From Monoplex corrugatus (taxonomy: Eukaryota; Mollusca; Gastropoda; Littorinimorpha; Ranellidae): a stretch of 64,000 nucleotides of DNA. Positions within the stretch are counted from its first letter, which is position 1. The number at the start of each line of letters is the position of its first letter. Shown in pieces: positions 23,600 through 35,244 of the stretch. The position numbers and the translations under genes are program-made. Location: positions 56,431,752 through 56,495,751 of the forward strand of contig JAPXFY010000026.1 of NCBI GenBank assembly GCA_030674185.1, written 5' to 3'. The notes below the pieces were generated by a model. It had not been told where the DNA came from. It was given only the letters and a program-made list of their open reading frames with translations, and made no database searches.

Positions 23600-24330
23600 A
23601 TATTGGAAGTGGTACCAGCCCCACTGATTGACTGATGGTGAACTTTTCCAGCTAGATGGAAGGAAGGGGGTCAAAAGTGATTAAAAGGCAGAGAAGGGGC
23701 TGGTGTCGACCTTAGCGATGCTGATCGTGCTGACCATCCACAGACCTTGCTTCTGTAGTTCTAACAAACTGACACTGCTGGGTTTCGCTGAGGAAAGGGG
23801 GGGGGGGGGGCGTTCATAGTGGCTTTGAGGGGTTTCATTGCAAACTACAGTCAGCATCAGTTTATTTCAATAACAGACTGATACAAGCACAGGCAAGAGC
23901 ATACAGAACCCATGAATTAGGTAGATACGCCAGACATGGCCAGCACACTGTGTTATGTACAGTCCTGTGGCATCTGGCATAGTCATTTTTGATCTTTTCC
24001 CATTATACTGTCATTTTAGTGTCGGTGTATAAAGAATTTATTTCAGAGCATGGAAACGCTGTCAAGAAAATAAAACGAACTGGAAAATCAGCATGACGGA
24101 GGTGAAGTTGTCAATAAACGACGGACAGGAGATGGGTGCCGTAAGGGAGGATGATCATGTTACTAACCAAAAAATGATGGAAAAGTCTACAGGATAAGCT
24201 GTGTCTAGGGGTATATCTAGTGGTGAAAGATAAAACAGGAAGGACTGTCTTAGTAATGGTGATCGTGCTTACTGATTAAATTAACAAACCTGACAGAAAC
24301 GTTTATAGGTCAAGAAAAATTGGTAGTCGA
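23600..24330. repeat. Decayed copies of the 56 bp array unit
   Basis: Mostly unassigned sequence, with scattered remnants of the adjacent array, such as GATGATCATGTTACTAACCA near 24150 and GGTGATCGTGCTTACTGATT near 24257. A G run sits at 23800-23813. Confidence 0.5.
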
Positions 24331-24665
24331 ACAACAGAAAACAACAGGGGTGTCCTAATAATGATGGTCATGTTCACTGACCAACAATCAATAAACGACA
24401 GATAGGTGTCCTAATAATGATGGTTACGCTCACTGACCAACAATCAATAAACGACAGAAAACATGGGGTGTCCAAATAATGATGGTCATGTTCACTGACC
24501 GACAATCAATAAACGACAGAAAAAAAATGAGGTGTCCTAATAATGATGGTCATGCTCACTGACCAACAATCAATAAACGACAGAAAAACATGGGGTGTCC
24601 TAATATAGTAATAATGATGGTCATGCTCACTGACCAACAATCAATAAACGACAGATGTGAGTAGA
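24331..24665. repeat. 56 bp donor-carrying array, part 1
   Basis: Five to six units with ATGATGGTCATGTTCACTGA, CCAACAATCAATAAACGACA and GGGTGTCCTAATA. Same array as 28900-32120; split by the LINE at 24666-28630. Confidence 0.9.
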
Positions 24666-24900
24666 TGTCGCGCCAGCAGGCAGCAAAAGTGTGTGTGGTA
24701 TTTTACAGTGATTTTATCGTGGTTCTATTTGTTTTTGTACATTGAATTTTATATCAGTTTATTCCTCTTGGGTCCCGACAAATGGTGATATAAATATTTT
24801 TTTTAAATTTTGAATATTTTACCGGATAATCTGATTTTAGAGTTTCGTATGCCTACTTTTCGTCATTTTAATTCTGCCGTTCAGGTCTGACATTTAACCT

Positions 24901-25515
24901 GTGAACTGTGTTAACATTTTAGCCTACTGTGTTCGCCCAACGCTACAGCTCCCAAACCTTCGTTGTTCTCTGCAAACATCATCCTCTCCTGACTGGCTCT
25001 CAATTATGGAACCGTCCGTCCTTAAACAAATTGGACTGACACTTTTTAAACACAGCAAATGCTACCTCGGTGGAGGCGTCTACCAGCGCATACGTACATT
25101 GGGGCTGTGTAGCAAGCCCCGCACTGCGCGATCCTGTCGTGGTGGACGTCTCCACCGACTTTGGCACAGCCTGCCTCCTGCTGTGCCAGCCCGACGCCAC
25201 TTTTCTTTTTCTGCTTCTTCGTCTCCTCCACTGCCCCTGCCTTCGACCTCGCTGCTGCGGGCTTTGTCTCCTCCTCTGCCATCTTCGCCTTCGCCTTCTG
25301 TCCTGGTGGTGCCGCCTTCGCCTTCTGTCCCGCCGGTGCTGCCTTCGTCTTCTGTCCCGCCGGCGCTGCCCTCGTCTTCTGTCCCGCCGGTGCTACCTTT
25401 GTCTTCTTCTTCTGTTCCATCGTTGCTGCCTTCGTCTTCTGCCCCGCTGGTGTCGCCTTCGTCTTTTGTCCCAGTCGGTGCCGCCTTCTTCGCCACCTCG
25501 GCCGCCGCCATATGA
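24901..25515 (+). pseudogene. 5' Pro/Ser-rich region of the CR1/L2-like LINE
   Basis: 204-codon frame beginning MNCVNILAYC. The first 110 residues include an arginine-rich stretch (CSKPRTARSCRGGRLHRLWH) reminiscent of the basic linker before the endonuclease in this group; the rest is an imperfect repeat of SSSVPPALP-like units encoded by a 27-30 bp DNA repeat (TGTCCCGCCGGTGCT). It overlaps the endonuclease frame and its start is uncertain. Confidence 0.45.
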
Positions 25516-26254
25516 CTGTGATAAACTTAAACTATGCCTTTTTAACGCTCAATCAATATGCAAAGATGGCAAAGCCGAGGTCTTTGCCGATTTTATCGCT
25601 GATGAGCACGTTGACATTGCTTTTATCACAGAGACATGGCTTAACCCCCTTGGTCATGAACCTATACATGCTAGCCTCACTCCGATTGGTTACAGGCTTG
25701 CTTCTTTCCATCGCTCATCTCGAGGTGGCGGTATCGCCATCCTCTACAACGACTCACTCCATTCCCGCCTATCTTTCTCGCAGTCTCTGCCTTTCTCCCA
25801 TCCTTCTTTCGAGCACGTTGAAGTATCCTTCCAATCCACCCCTCACCCCATCACCTTCTCCTGTGTCTATCGACCTCCACCTAGCTCTGCCAACAAACTC
25901 ACCACATCCACGTTTCTCTCTGACTTTGACCAACTGCTTGACCACTACTGCCTCTTACCTGGAAATCTCATCATTCTAGGTGACATCAATGTCCACTATG
26001 ACAACACTCACCGTTATGACACAAGACATATCATCAACTCTCTGTCCAATCACAATATGACTCAACACATTTCTGAACCAACCCATCAAAAAGGTCACAT
26101 TCTTGACTGGATCATTTCTCGTGATCACCACAATTCAGCTACTAACAACTGCTTAGTTCTTTCTACCCGTCTAACTTCAGCCCTTCCATCTGACACTCTG
26201 CAATTCTCTGTTCTCTTGACATTTCTCCTCCTTCCCGTACCACGCGTACAGTGA
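25510..26254 (+). pseudogene. APE-type endonuclease domain of the CR1/L2-like LINE
   Basis: The frame covering 25070-26254 enters the domain at about 25510: KLCLFNAQSICKDGKAEVFA (N-A-x-S motif), DIAFITETWLN (catalytic T-E-T-W), GYRLASFHRSSRGGGIAILY, then FSCVYRPPPSS, LIILGDINVHYD (G-D-I-N in place of GDFN) and HILDWIISR. These are the successive motifs of LINE APE endonucleases, which nick the target site. After about 26200 the frame drifts and ends at 26254; the continuation RTTRTVTRRNLKSID is in another frame. Confidence 0.8.
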
Positions 26255-26429
26255 CTCGACGCAATCTCAAATCTATCGACCTCTCCACATTTTCATCTGA
26301 TGCCTCCCGTCTCCTTTCTGAAAAGTCACATAACCTTGCCGATGAATTCTATACTACTCTCCACCATCTTCTGGACACTCATGCTCCAGCCACAACCCGT
26401 CTTTTACCTGACCGCCCCCTACCCCCTGG

Positions 26430-28217
26430 CTCACTCATGAGATAGCCTGTGCAAAACGTGCCCGCCGCAGAGCAGAGCGCCGCTGGCGCAAATCCAAACT
26501 CACTGTACACAGGCAACTTTTCCAAGCCTCTAAAACAAAAGTATCCACCCTCATTGCATCTGCAAAAACAAGCTATTTCCAAACCAAAATCCTGAATGCC
26601 TCTTCTTCAAAAGAACTCTTTACAACCATGAATCATCTCCTTGGCACACGAAAAGACTTACCTCTCCCAACAAAACATACAAATGAAGAACTCCCATCTG
26701 TATTCTCTAAGTATTTCACCACCAAAATACAAACTCTTCGTGACAGGCTTGACAGGACACCCTGTCAACCATGCCCACCTGACCCTTCCTTCTCTGGCAC
26801 ACCTCTCACTACTTTTACCCCAGTCTCACAAGAAGAAATTTTCAACACAATCAGATCCATGTCGTTCAAAACCTGCGAACTGGATCCTCTTCCAGGTTCT
26901 CTCTACTCCGATTGTCTCCCTACTCTCCTCCCATTCATCACTGACATCATCAACATTTCTTTTCAAACTGGAACTGTCCCAGATTCTTTCAAGTCTGCTA
27001 TTGTTCACCCTCTCCTCAAGAAACACAATTTAGACCCAAATGAACTGAAAAATTACAGGCCTATCTCTAATCTCTCTTTCTTGTCAAAACTCCTTGAAAA
27101 GGTCGTCCTCAACCAGCTGAACTCTCACCTGTCTGCCAACAATCTCCTCAATCCTTTCCAGTCAGCCTACCGCCAGTGCCATAGCACTGAAACTGCCCTA
27201 CTACACATTCTCAACAATCTCCTCCTTGCAACTGATAGTGGCAAAGTCTCTCTCCTCACACTCCTTGATCTGTCTGCAGCCTTCGATACCATTGACCATG
27301 GTATTCTCCTTTCTAGACTTCATCATACTTTTGGCATCTCTGACATTGCTCTCTCCTTTTTCACTTCGTATTTATCAAACAGAAAACAAACTGTTCTCAT
27401 CAATGGCACTTACTCTCAACCTGCATACCTGACCTGTGGTGTTCCACAAGGATCTGTCCTTGGCCCTGTTCTTTTCACTCTTTATACCTTCCCCCTGTCC
27501 ACCATCATCAACTCCCACTCTATAAAACACCACTTCTATGCTGATGACACCCAACTTCAAGATAGTGACTCACCTGATAATATACAGCGCCTGTTGACTC
27601 GCACCACTGAGTGTTACTCGGACATTAAGAACTGGATGACACACAATAGACTTCAGCTTAATGACGACAAGACAGAAGCTATCCTCATTGGCACCCGTCA
27701 GAAACTTTCCCAGCTGCCTCCTCTTTCTCTCCCATTATGTAACACATCAGTCCCAATTTCTGATTCAGCTAAAAACCTTGGTGTCTGCATTGACTCTACC
27801 CTGTCCATGAACAACTTTGTTTCTCAAACTGCCAGATCTTGCTACTATCATCTCCATCGTATAAGCCTGATCAGGAAGTATCTCTCTGTCGAAACAACTG
27901 CAAAACTCGTTCTCTCCTTCATAATGTCTCGCATTGACTATTGCAATTCACTCCTGTCTGGTCTTCCTGCCTCCACCATTCACAACCTACAGCGCATTCA
28001 AAACAATGCTGTACGCCTTGTACTCAAAAAGAAAAAAGCTGACCACATATCTCCTCTCCTGGCACAACTTCACTGGCTCCCTGTATCAAAGCGCATACAG
28101 TACAAACTAGACACCATGTGCTACAAAAGCCTCAATAACGCAGCCCCGATTACCTGTCAAGCCTACTTGAGACTATGTTCCCTCACGATACCCTCCGCTC
28201 TGCCTCCGATCCTCTGA
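26430..28217 (+). pseudogene. Reverse transcriptase of the CR1/L2-like LINE
   Basis: The longest ATG frame is 26628-28217 (529 codons), but the same frame is open upstream from about 26430 (EIACAKRARRRAERRWRKSK, the usual basic segment before the RT). Motifs by residue of the ATG frame: LKNYRPISNLSFLSKLLEKV at 140-159, FQSAYRQCHSTETAL at 177-191, LLDLSAAFDTIDH at 212-224, GVPQGSVLGP at 271-280, FYADD at 303-307. The YADD box is intact. A shift of frame near 28200 separates the last conserved block (KTHLF-type end, 28220-28400). Role: target-primed reverse transcription. Inactive as read. Confidence 0.85.
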
Positions 28218-28630
28218 CTTTCGCTTCCACGCAACTAAGCTCAATACCTATGGTCCACGAGCCTTCTCTGTTTCTGTCCACTCTCCTGGAACAAACTTCA
28301 CTCTCAGTCCGTCAACAACCTACTTTTGCTCCTTCAAGTCCTCTCAAAAACTCACCTTTTCTCCTCTGCAAAAATCCTAACCTCATCAACCCCCTCGCAG
28401 CCTGTCTCCGCTCGAGGGAATCACTTGTTTTAATATATAATTGTATATGATGTGCTCTCTGTGGTTTTCCATTGGTTTTATTCTTGCTTTATTCTTTTCT
28501 CCCCATTTGTGGCCATCATGAGGTGTGTGTGTGTGGTGGTGTTGTGTGTCTGTGTCTGCATGTAGTGTCGTGTGTGTTTCGCCTGATTGATTGTCGAGAT
28601 TTGCGCTATAAATATTGTAATTATTGAGTA

Positions 28631-28899
28631 TGATGTCTTAGTTGTATGGTATGTATGTATTATTATACGCAGATTATGTCATGTATGTATGTTGCATGTT
28701 ACGCAGCTGATATGTAGTATGTAGTGTTGTATGCATGGTCATCGTATGACGTAGATGCATTATCGTACGCTTAGATTATTTTTCAGTATTTGCGCATATA
28801 AATAATAATATTATTATAGTAGATGTACCTAATGTATGCATGTCATGAACCTCATACGACTAGAGTTCTATATGTAGCATGTTACTGACCACATAAAGA
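28631..28899. other. Scrambled junction between LINE and array
   Basis: Low-quality-looking sequence rich in GTATGTATG and GCATG words that seems to contain a second damaged copy of the LINE tail (TTTGCGCATATAAATAATAA near 28790) and then fragmentary array units. It may be an assembly artefact or a second nested insertion. Confidence 0.4.
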
Positions 28900-31800
28900 C
28901 AAGATGTAATATGATGTATGTCACATGACTATAAACGACAGAGGTCCTAATATGATGTCATGTCACTGACAATATCAATAACGACAGAAGGTTCTAATAA
29001 TGATGGTCATGTTCATGACAAAATCAATAAAGACAGAGGGTGTCCTAATAATGATGGTCATGTCATGACCACAATCAATAAACGACAGAGGGTGTCCTAA
29101 TAATGATGGTCATGTTCACTGACCAACAATCAATAAACGACAGAAAGGTGTCCTAATAATGATGGTCATGTTCACTGACCAACAATCAATAAACGACAGA
29201 GGGATGTCCTAATAATGATGGTCATGTCACTGACCAACAATCAATAAACGACAGAGAGGTGTCCTAATAATGATGGTCATGTTCACTGACCAACAATCAA
29301 TAAACGACAGAGGGATGTCCTAATAATGATGGTCATGTTCACTGACCAACAATCAATAAACGACAGAGGATGTCCTAATAATGATGGTCATGTTCACTGA
29401 CCAACAATCAATAAACGACAGAAGGATGTCCTAATAATGATGGTCATGTTCACTGACCAACAATCAATAAACGACAGAGGGATGTCCTAATAGTGATGGT
29501 CATGTTCACTGACCAATAATCAATAAACGACAGAGGGATGTCCTAATAGTGATGGTCATGTTCACTGACCAACAATCAATAAACGACAGAGGGATGTCCT
29601 AATAGTGATGGTCATGTTCACTGACCAACAATCAATAAACGACAGAGGGATGTCCTAATAGTGATGGTCATGTTCACTGACCAACAATCAATAAACGACA
29701 GAGGGATGTCCTAATAGTGATGGTCATGTTCACTGACCAATAATCAATAAACGACAGAAGGGATGTCCTAATAGTGATGGTCATGTTCACTGACCAACAA
29801 TCAATAAACGACAGAGGGATGTCCTAATAGTGATGGTCATGTTCACTGACCAACAACCAATAAACGACAGAGGGATGTCCTAATAATGATGGTCATGTTC
29901 ACTGACCAACAACCAATAAACGACAGAGGGATGTCCTAATATGATGGTCATGTTCACTGACCAATAATCAATAAACGACAGAGGGATGTCCTAATATGAT
30001 GGTCATGTTCACTGACCAATAATCAATAAACGACAGAGGATGTCCTAATATGATGGTCATGTTCACTGACCAAAATCAATAAACGACAGAGGATGTCCTA
30101 ATAGTGATGGTCATGTTCACTGACCAACAATCCAATAAACGACAGAGGGATGTCCTAATAATGATGGTCATGTTCACTGACCAACAACCAATAAACGACA
30201 GAGGGATGTCCTAATAATGATGGTCATGTTCACTGACCAACAACCAATAAACGACAGAGGGATGTCTAATAGTGATGGTCATGTTCACTGACCAATAATC
30301 AATAAACGACAGAGGGATGTCCTAATAATGATGTCATGTTCACTGACCAATAATCAATAAACGACAGAGGGATGTCCTAATAATGATGGTCATGTTCACT
30401 GACCAAAATCAATAAACGACAGAGGGATGTCCTAATAATGATGGTCATGTTCACTGACCAACAACCAATAAACGACAGAGGGATGTCCTAATATGATGGT
30501 CATGTCACTGACCAATAATCAATAAACGACAGAGAGATGTCCTAATAAGATTCATGTTCACTGACCAATAATCAATAAACGACAAAGGATGTCCTAATAA
30601 TGATGGTCATGTTCACTGACCAACAATCAATAAACGACAGAGGGTGTCCTAATAATGATGGTCATGTTCACTGACCAACAATCCAATAAACGACAGAGGG
30701 ATGTCCTAATATGATGGTCATGTTCACTGACCAACAATCAATAAACGACAGAGGGATGTCCTAATAATGATGGTCATGCTCACTGACCAACAATCAATAA
30801 ACGACAAGAGGTGTCCTAATAATGATGGTCATGTTCACTGACCAACAATCAATAAACGACAAGGGATGTCCTAATAATGATGGTCATGTTCACTGACCAA
30901 CAACAATAAACGACAGAGGGTGTCCTAATAATGTGGTCATGTTCACTGACCAACAATCAATAAACGACAAAAGGTGTCCTAATAATGATGGTCATGTTCA
31001 CTGACCAACAATCAATAAACGACAGAGGGATGTCCTAATATGATGGTCATGTTCACTGACCAACAATCAATAAACGACAGAAGGATGTCCTAATAGTGAT
31101 GGTCATGTTCACTGACCAACAATCAATAAACGACAGAGGATGTCCTAATAGTGATGGTCATGTTCACTGACCAAAATCAATAAACGACAGAGGATGTCCT
31201 AATATGATGGTCATGTTCACTGACCAACAACAATAAACGACAGAGGATGTCCTAATAATGATGGTCATGTTCACTGACCAACAACAATAAACGACAGAGG
31301 GATGTCCTAATAGTGATGGTCATGTTCATGACCAATAATCAATAAACGACAGAGGGATGTCCTAATAGTGATGGTCATGCTCACTGACCAACAATCAATA
31401 AACGACAGAAGGATGTCCTAATAGTGATGGTCATGTTCACTGACCAACAATCAATAAACGACAGAGGGATGTCCTAATAGTGATGGTCATGTTCACTGAC
31501 CAACAACCAATAAACGACAGAGGGATGTCCTAATAATGATGGTCATGTTCACTGACCAACAATCAATAAACGACAGAAGGATGTCCTAATAATGATGGTC
31601 ATGTTCACAGACCAATAATCAATAAACGACAGAGGGATGTCCTAATAATGATGGTCATGTTCACTGACCAACAACCAATAAACGACAGAAGGATGTCCTA
31701 ATAGTGATGGTCATGTTCACTGACCAATAATCAATAAACGACAGAGGGGTGTCCTAATAATGATGGTCATGTTCACTGACCAACAATCAATAAACGACAG

Positions 31801-32120
31801 AGGGATGTCCTAATAATGATGATCATGTTCACTGACCAATAATCAATAAACGACAGAGAGGTGTCATAATAATGGTCATGTTCACTGACCAACAATCAAT
31901 AAACGACAGAGAGGTGTCATAATAATGGTCATGTTCACTGACCAATAATCAATAAACGACAGAGAGGTGTCCTAATAATGATGGTCATGTTCACTGACCA
32001 ATAATCAATAAACGACAGAGGGATGTCCTAATAATGATGGTCACGCTCACTGACCAACAATCAATAAATGACAGAAAAAATGGGGTGTCCTAATAATGAT
32101 GGTCATATTCACTGACCGAC
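28900..32120. repeat. 56 bp donor-carrying array, part 2
   Basis: About 57 units containing GATGGTCATGTTCACTGACC, AACAATCAATAAACGACAGA and GGGATGTCCTAATAATGAT. On the gene strand each unit includes GGTCAGTGAACATG, or GGTCAGTGAGCATG where the plus strand has CATGCTCACTGACC. The latter 14 bases are identical to the native donor region at 32754-32768. Variants (AGTGATGG against AATGATGG, CAACAACC against CAACAATC) alternate in blocks. Confidence 0.95.
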
Positions 32121-32767
32121 TGGGGATGCCGAGGGCTCTTTCGGTAAAAATACTAAATAGTATCCCCACTGTCTGGAAATTCTGTGTTAGAAATTTCCTC
32201 TTTTCTGTCACTCTCTTTGTTTCTACCTTGTTCCTTTGTTTTTTGTCATTTCTTCCTGTCATTTTCTGCCTTGCTGGTCCATTCACCTGTATGTGTTCGA
32301 TAAAGTCTTACATACTTTTTCTTAGGATTGATAATTGGGTACATGCATTAATTGCATTTTTGGCTCTAGGGGGCTAGATATGCGGAAGCAATTTTAGGTA
32401 ATTTATGCCCGTTTTTATATATGTTTTGGTATCCTTAGGTATGCTTAAATTTGTATTCAGGTGTGTTTTATAAATCACCTGTGCGGTAAATTGGACGGAG
32501 TGGTCAACGCCAGGGGCATCTCCTTAGATTATCATATGTGCACAAATGCATTGATATGTGTACTTGATATTTTTTTCCTGTTGCAGTTTTGTATGTTTTT
32601 AAGCGGTAATAGCCTTGATACGGCTTTAAGCTGTCGGCTGGACTTTAAACAAGAAGAACAATCCTGACGAAGAAGTGTGCAGGCTCAAGAAGATCTAGTA
32701 CTAGTAACAGTGAGACCAACTACAGTGAAATGATGGGTGCAAAGGAATGGTGACCATGCTCACTGAC
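32121..32767. other. Unassigned intronic sequence before the 32.8 kb exon
   Basis: T-rich, unique-looking, two short open frames without recognisable motifs. The last 40 bases before the exon (AATGGTGACCATGCTCACTG) resemble the array unit. Confidence 0.5.
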
Positions 32768-32978
32768 CTGTAGGCCTGGTGGAGAAAAGGCCGGTGACGA
32801 TGTCCTCCTGTTTGAAATAGGTCAGCGAGGCTTTCAGCTTGTACCTGTAGGTCCTCCAGGCCTGCAGCTGAGTGAGGGTGAGGGAGCTCTGCCAGGGACC
32901 TACCACATGGGACACCTCCTCACTTTGCAGCAGGGGCTGACAGTCCCCGATCTGGGCCATCCCGTACGTGTACATCAC
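32768..32978 (-). CDS. FN3 domain exon, second half
   Basis: 211 bp: 70 codons plus one base. Acceptor TGTCTGTGCGTCAG, donor CCTACAG then GTCAGTGAG. Encodes VMYTYGMAQIGDCQPLLQSE, then SSLTLTQLQAWRTYRYKLKA (FN3 strand E-F with the Y-x-x-K-L-x-A core), SLTYFKQEDIVTGLFSTRPT (strand G). Entered in phase 0 from 35057, where WNYK + VMYTYG makes a good C strand, and left in phase 1 to 22255. The open frame runs upstream beyond the acceptor to 33179, but the phase match with the previous exon supports the start at 32978. Confidence 0.85.
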
Positions 32979-33173
32979 CTGACGCACAGACACGTCAAAA
33001 CCAGGTTGTGATGGCAAGCAAAGGTCACCTTCAAACAATGACAGCTCCCAGTCTGGGCTCGTCCCTACATTAACAGTATGTTGCTTCGTTCTTGAGAGCG
33101 CGTTGCTGAAGTGCAGCGCCACCCAATTTGTGAGTGTGTGTGTTTTGTTGTTGTTTTTGTTGTTGGGTTTTTT

Positions 33174-33478
33174 TGACAAGACTCTACGTCAGAAAGACAC
33201 ATCAGCTAATTGGCCTTCAAGGGTAGATACCTGGAAAATAACCTATCTCTCCTACGTTTTATACCAAGGCAGCCGTGCGAATGCCCTGCTCTTCACGATT
33301 TTCAACTGCCGTGGGACATTAAGTGTGCACAGGCCAGAAGGCACGCGTGTCACACTCGTTTTTCGTCCCCTTCCGAAGGATCAGACGTTCAATTCGATTT
33401 TCCGGTCAAACTGAAGAGAAAAGTCAAGGCCTGAATGGGAAATGAATCCTGGAACTTCGAGTTTAGTTACTGGCAGGA
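33174..33478 (-). mobile_element. tRNA-derived SINE copy, 5'-truncated
   Basis: Reads on the minus strand from CCTGCCAGTAACTAAACTCG (33478) through TTTGACCGGAAAATCGAATT, the CCTTCGGAAGGGGACG hairpin-like block, and AAAATCGTGAAGAGCAGGGC, to GACGTAGAGTCTTGTC (33174). The first 250 bases match the copy at 37942-38190 in order, which fixes the family. The tRNA A-box part is missing here. A LINE fragment abuts its 5' end. Confidence 0.75.
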
Positions 33479-33792
33479 TACATAAGGAAATCAGGAACAG
33501 GTGCAATGAAGATAAGGAAGCTTGGCTGGAAGTAAAGTGCCAAGAAATAGAAGACCTACAAAAAACAGATCCTCAGGGTATGTACGGAAGAATTGAAGAA
33601 ATTGCCCACAGGAAAAAGACATGCATATCAACTGGTTGATTAAAATCAAAAAATGGTACGCTTACCATGGAAAAAGACAAAATATTAGATAGATGGGGAG
33701 ACCATTTTGACATCGCTTTGTTTTCAGCTAAGCTTCCTTAGCTTCATTGCACCTATTTCTGATTTCTTTATTTATCTTTCCGTATTTTTCCT
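33479..33792. pseudogene. Fold-back LINE fragment
   Basis: Plus strand 33480-33640 encodes KEIRNRCNEDKEAWLEVKCQ and continues with GMYGRIEEIAHRKKTC, a linker region between endonuclease and RT in LINEs of the 6055-6830 type. From 33792 back to 33728 the minus strand encodes INKEIRNRCNEAKEA, the same start, so the fragment is arranged head to head with its own copy, separated by about 90 bases of linker. No RT motif is present. Confidence 0.6.
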
Positions 33793-34146
33793 CTTTTCCC
33801 TTTGCCTTCCTACGTTTTTCCATCATACAAACATACATACATACATATATATATATATGTCCTCTTTGTGAACGCACTTGTATTAAGCATGCGGCAGTTT
33901 CAAGAGTACGAAGTACCCGTACCCGATACCGACTGAGGATGGGAATCTGATCGCAATGTCTTTTTTGTACACCGCAAGGTATGCTTAGAGTTAGAGTTAA
34001 TTTTTGGTGAATATGATAGAGATGCCACGCCAAATATATGTGTGGGTTTTTTTTTTATTATTATTTAGAATCAACAGGTGGTTAGGGGTGCAGAGTGTTA
34101 TGCCTTCTTTAAGATATAGTAATTGACTGATGGACGAGAGTATAGA

Positions 34147-34191
34147 GCGTGTGTGTGTATGTGTGTGAGTGCGTGTGTCTGTGTGTGTGTG

Positions 34192-34244
<53 letters not shown>

Positions 34245-34292
34245 CGCGCGCGCGTGTATGTGTGTGTGTGTGTGTGTGTATGTGTGTGTGTG
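34147..34292. repeat. (GT)n microsatellite
   Basis: GT dinucleotide run with a GCGCGCGCG island near 34243. Confidence 0.95.
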
Positions 34293-34748
34293 AGGAAGTG
34301 TTTCGTTTTGTGTAAGAGCCTGTAGTGTAATGTGGTTGTGTGGAAGCTGGTTTTCAACTGACTCACGTTTTACCGCACATAAGAGACCTTTAGAATGAAA
34401 AAAAAACACCCAAAAAGAATCATGTAACTGGCTCAGATAGACAGATAGGTAAACATCAAGCCAGAAGAGATGAAGTTTGTCAGTCTGGGCTAACCACGTG
34501 TAGCTCATCTCAAACCGGCAGCATTCATAAATAAAACAATTTCCCAAATGATGAAAATCTGGAGCTCCATACCTTCTTCAACCCCTCTCTCCCCTTCCAA
34601 GCCTCCTACTGAATAATTAATCAAAGATTTGTTGAGACTTGGGTCATCCTCAGAGTAAGAAAGGGCAAAGGTCAGACCGGACGGAACACTGAGTACCTCA
34701 CCAAGATCACAGCAGGTAAGGGGCAGGAACAGAGAGATACAGACGGCA

Positions 34749-34798
34749 CTGAGAGAGAGAGAGAGAGAGAGGGAGAGAGAGGGGGCAAAGAGAAAGAC

Positions 34799-34851
<53 letters not shown>

Positions 34852-35054
34852 CAGAGAGCGACAAGAAGAGGGAAAGATAGAGACAGAGATACCGAGACAT
34901 ACAGAGAGAAATAGAGCCAGAGATAGAGACAGAGACGGACAGAGAAAGAGAAAGACGGGATGAGAGAGGGGCAAAGAGAGAGAGAGAGTGAATGAGAGAG
35001 AGAGAGTGAGAGAGAGACTCAGAGAGATAGTGAGAGAAATAGAGAGAGAGAGAG
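34749..35054. repeat. (GA)n tract at the 5' end of the intron
   Basis: GA dinucleotide run with GACAGA interruptions. On the gene strand it is (CT)n and it starts inside the donor GTCTCTCTCT of the exon at 35057. Open frames of SLSLSLSL type are composition artefacts. Confidence 0.95.
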
Positions 35055-35056
35055 AC

Positions 35057-35160
35057 CTTGTAGTTCCATGTGAGAGCCTGACCAGGCAACAACTGCCAAG
35101 ATACCTGCACCTCTGTGTCACTGATCTGATGATGCTCCACTGATTTGATCACTTTGCCGT
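35057..35160 (-). CDS. FN3 domain exon, first half
   Basis: 104 bp: two bases, then 34 codons GKVIKSVEHHQISDTEVQVS, WQLLPGQALTWNYK. Acceptor GTGTGTGCAG (preceded by a (GT)n tract), donor TACAAG then GTCTCT, a poor donor merging with the (CT)n tract. FN3 strands A-B-C: V-x-V-S-W-x-L-L-P-G-x-x-L-T-W-x-Y-K. It leaves in phase 0 to 32978. It is entered in phase 1, but the upstream junction to the 47.1 kb exon is not resolved. Confidence 0.8.
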
Positions 35161-35162
35161 CT

Positions 35163-35164
<2 letters not shown>

Positions 35165-35240
<76 letters not shown>
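35165..35240. repeat. (AC)n microsatellite upstream of the exon
   Basis: Uninterrupted CA run ending four bases from the acceptor; it provides the (GT)n tract in place of a polypyrimidine tract. Confidence 0.95.
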
Positions 35241-35241
<1 letters not shown>

Positions 35242-35244
35242 CAT

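Larger units (their letters stand above)
24666..28630 (+). mobile_element. CR1/L2-like LINE inserted in the 56 bp array
   Basis: Plus-strand non-LTR element: 5' region, a proline/serine-rich segment (24901-25515), APE endonuclease (25510-26240) and RT (26430-28217), then a 3' end with GAGATTTGCGCTATAAATAT, the terminal type seen in CR1/L2-group LINEs. At least three frameshifts (about 26200, 26420 and 28200). Boundaries are the points where the 56 bp array breaks off and resumes. Confidence 0.85.

Noticed and set aside
25046..25511. Minus-strand acidic and Ala/Lys-rich frames
   Set aside because: Antisense shadows of the Pro/Ser-rich repeat in the LINE 5' region.
34620..34700. Candidate exon after GTGAG on the minus strand (VLSVPSGLTFALSYSEDDPS)
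   Set aside because: The exon at 35057 joins in phase to 32978 and completes an FN3 C strand there; this segment lacks a convincing acceptor and would break the domain.
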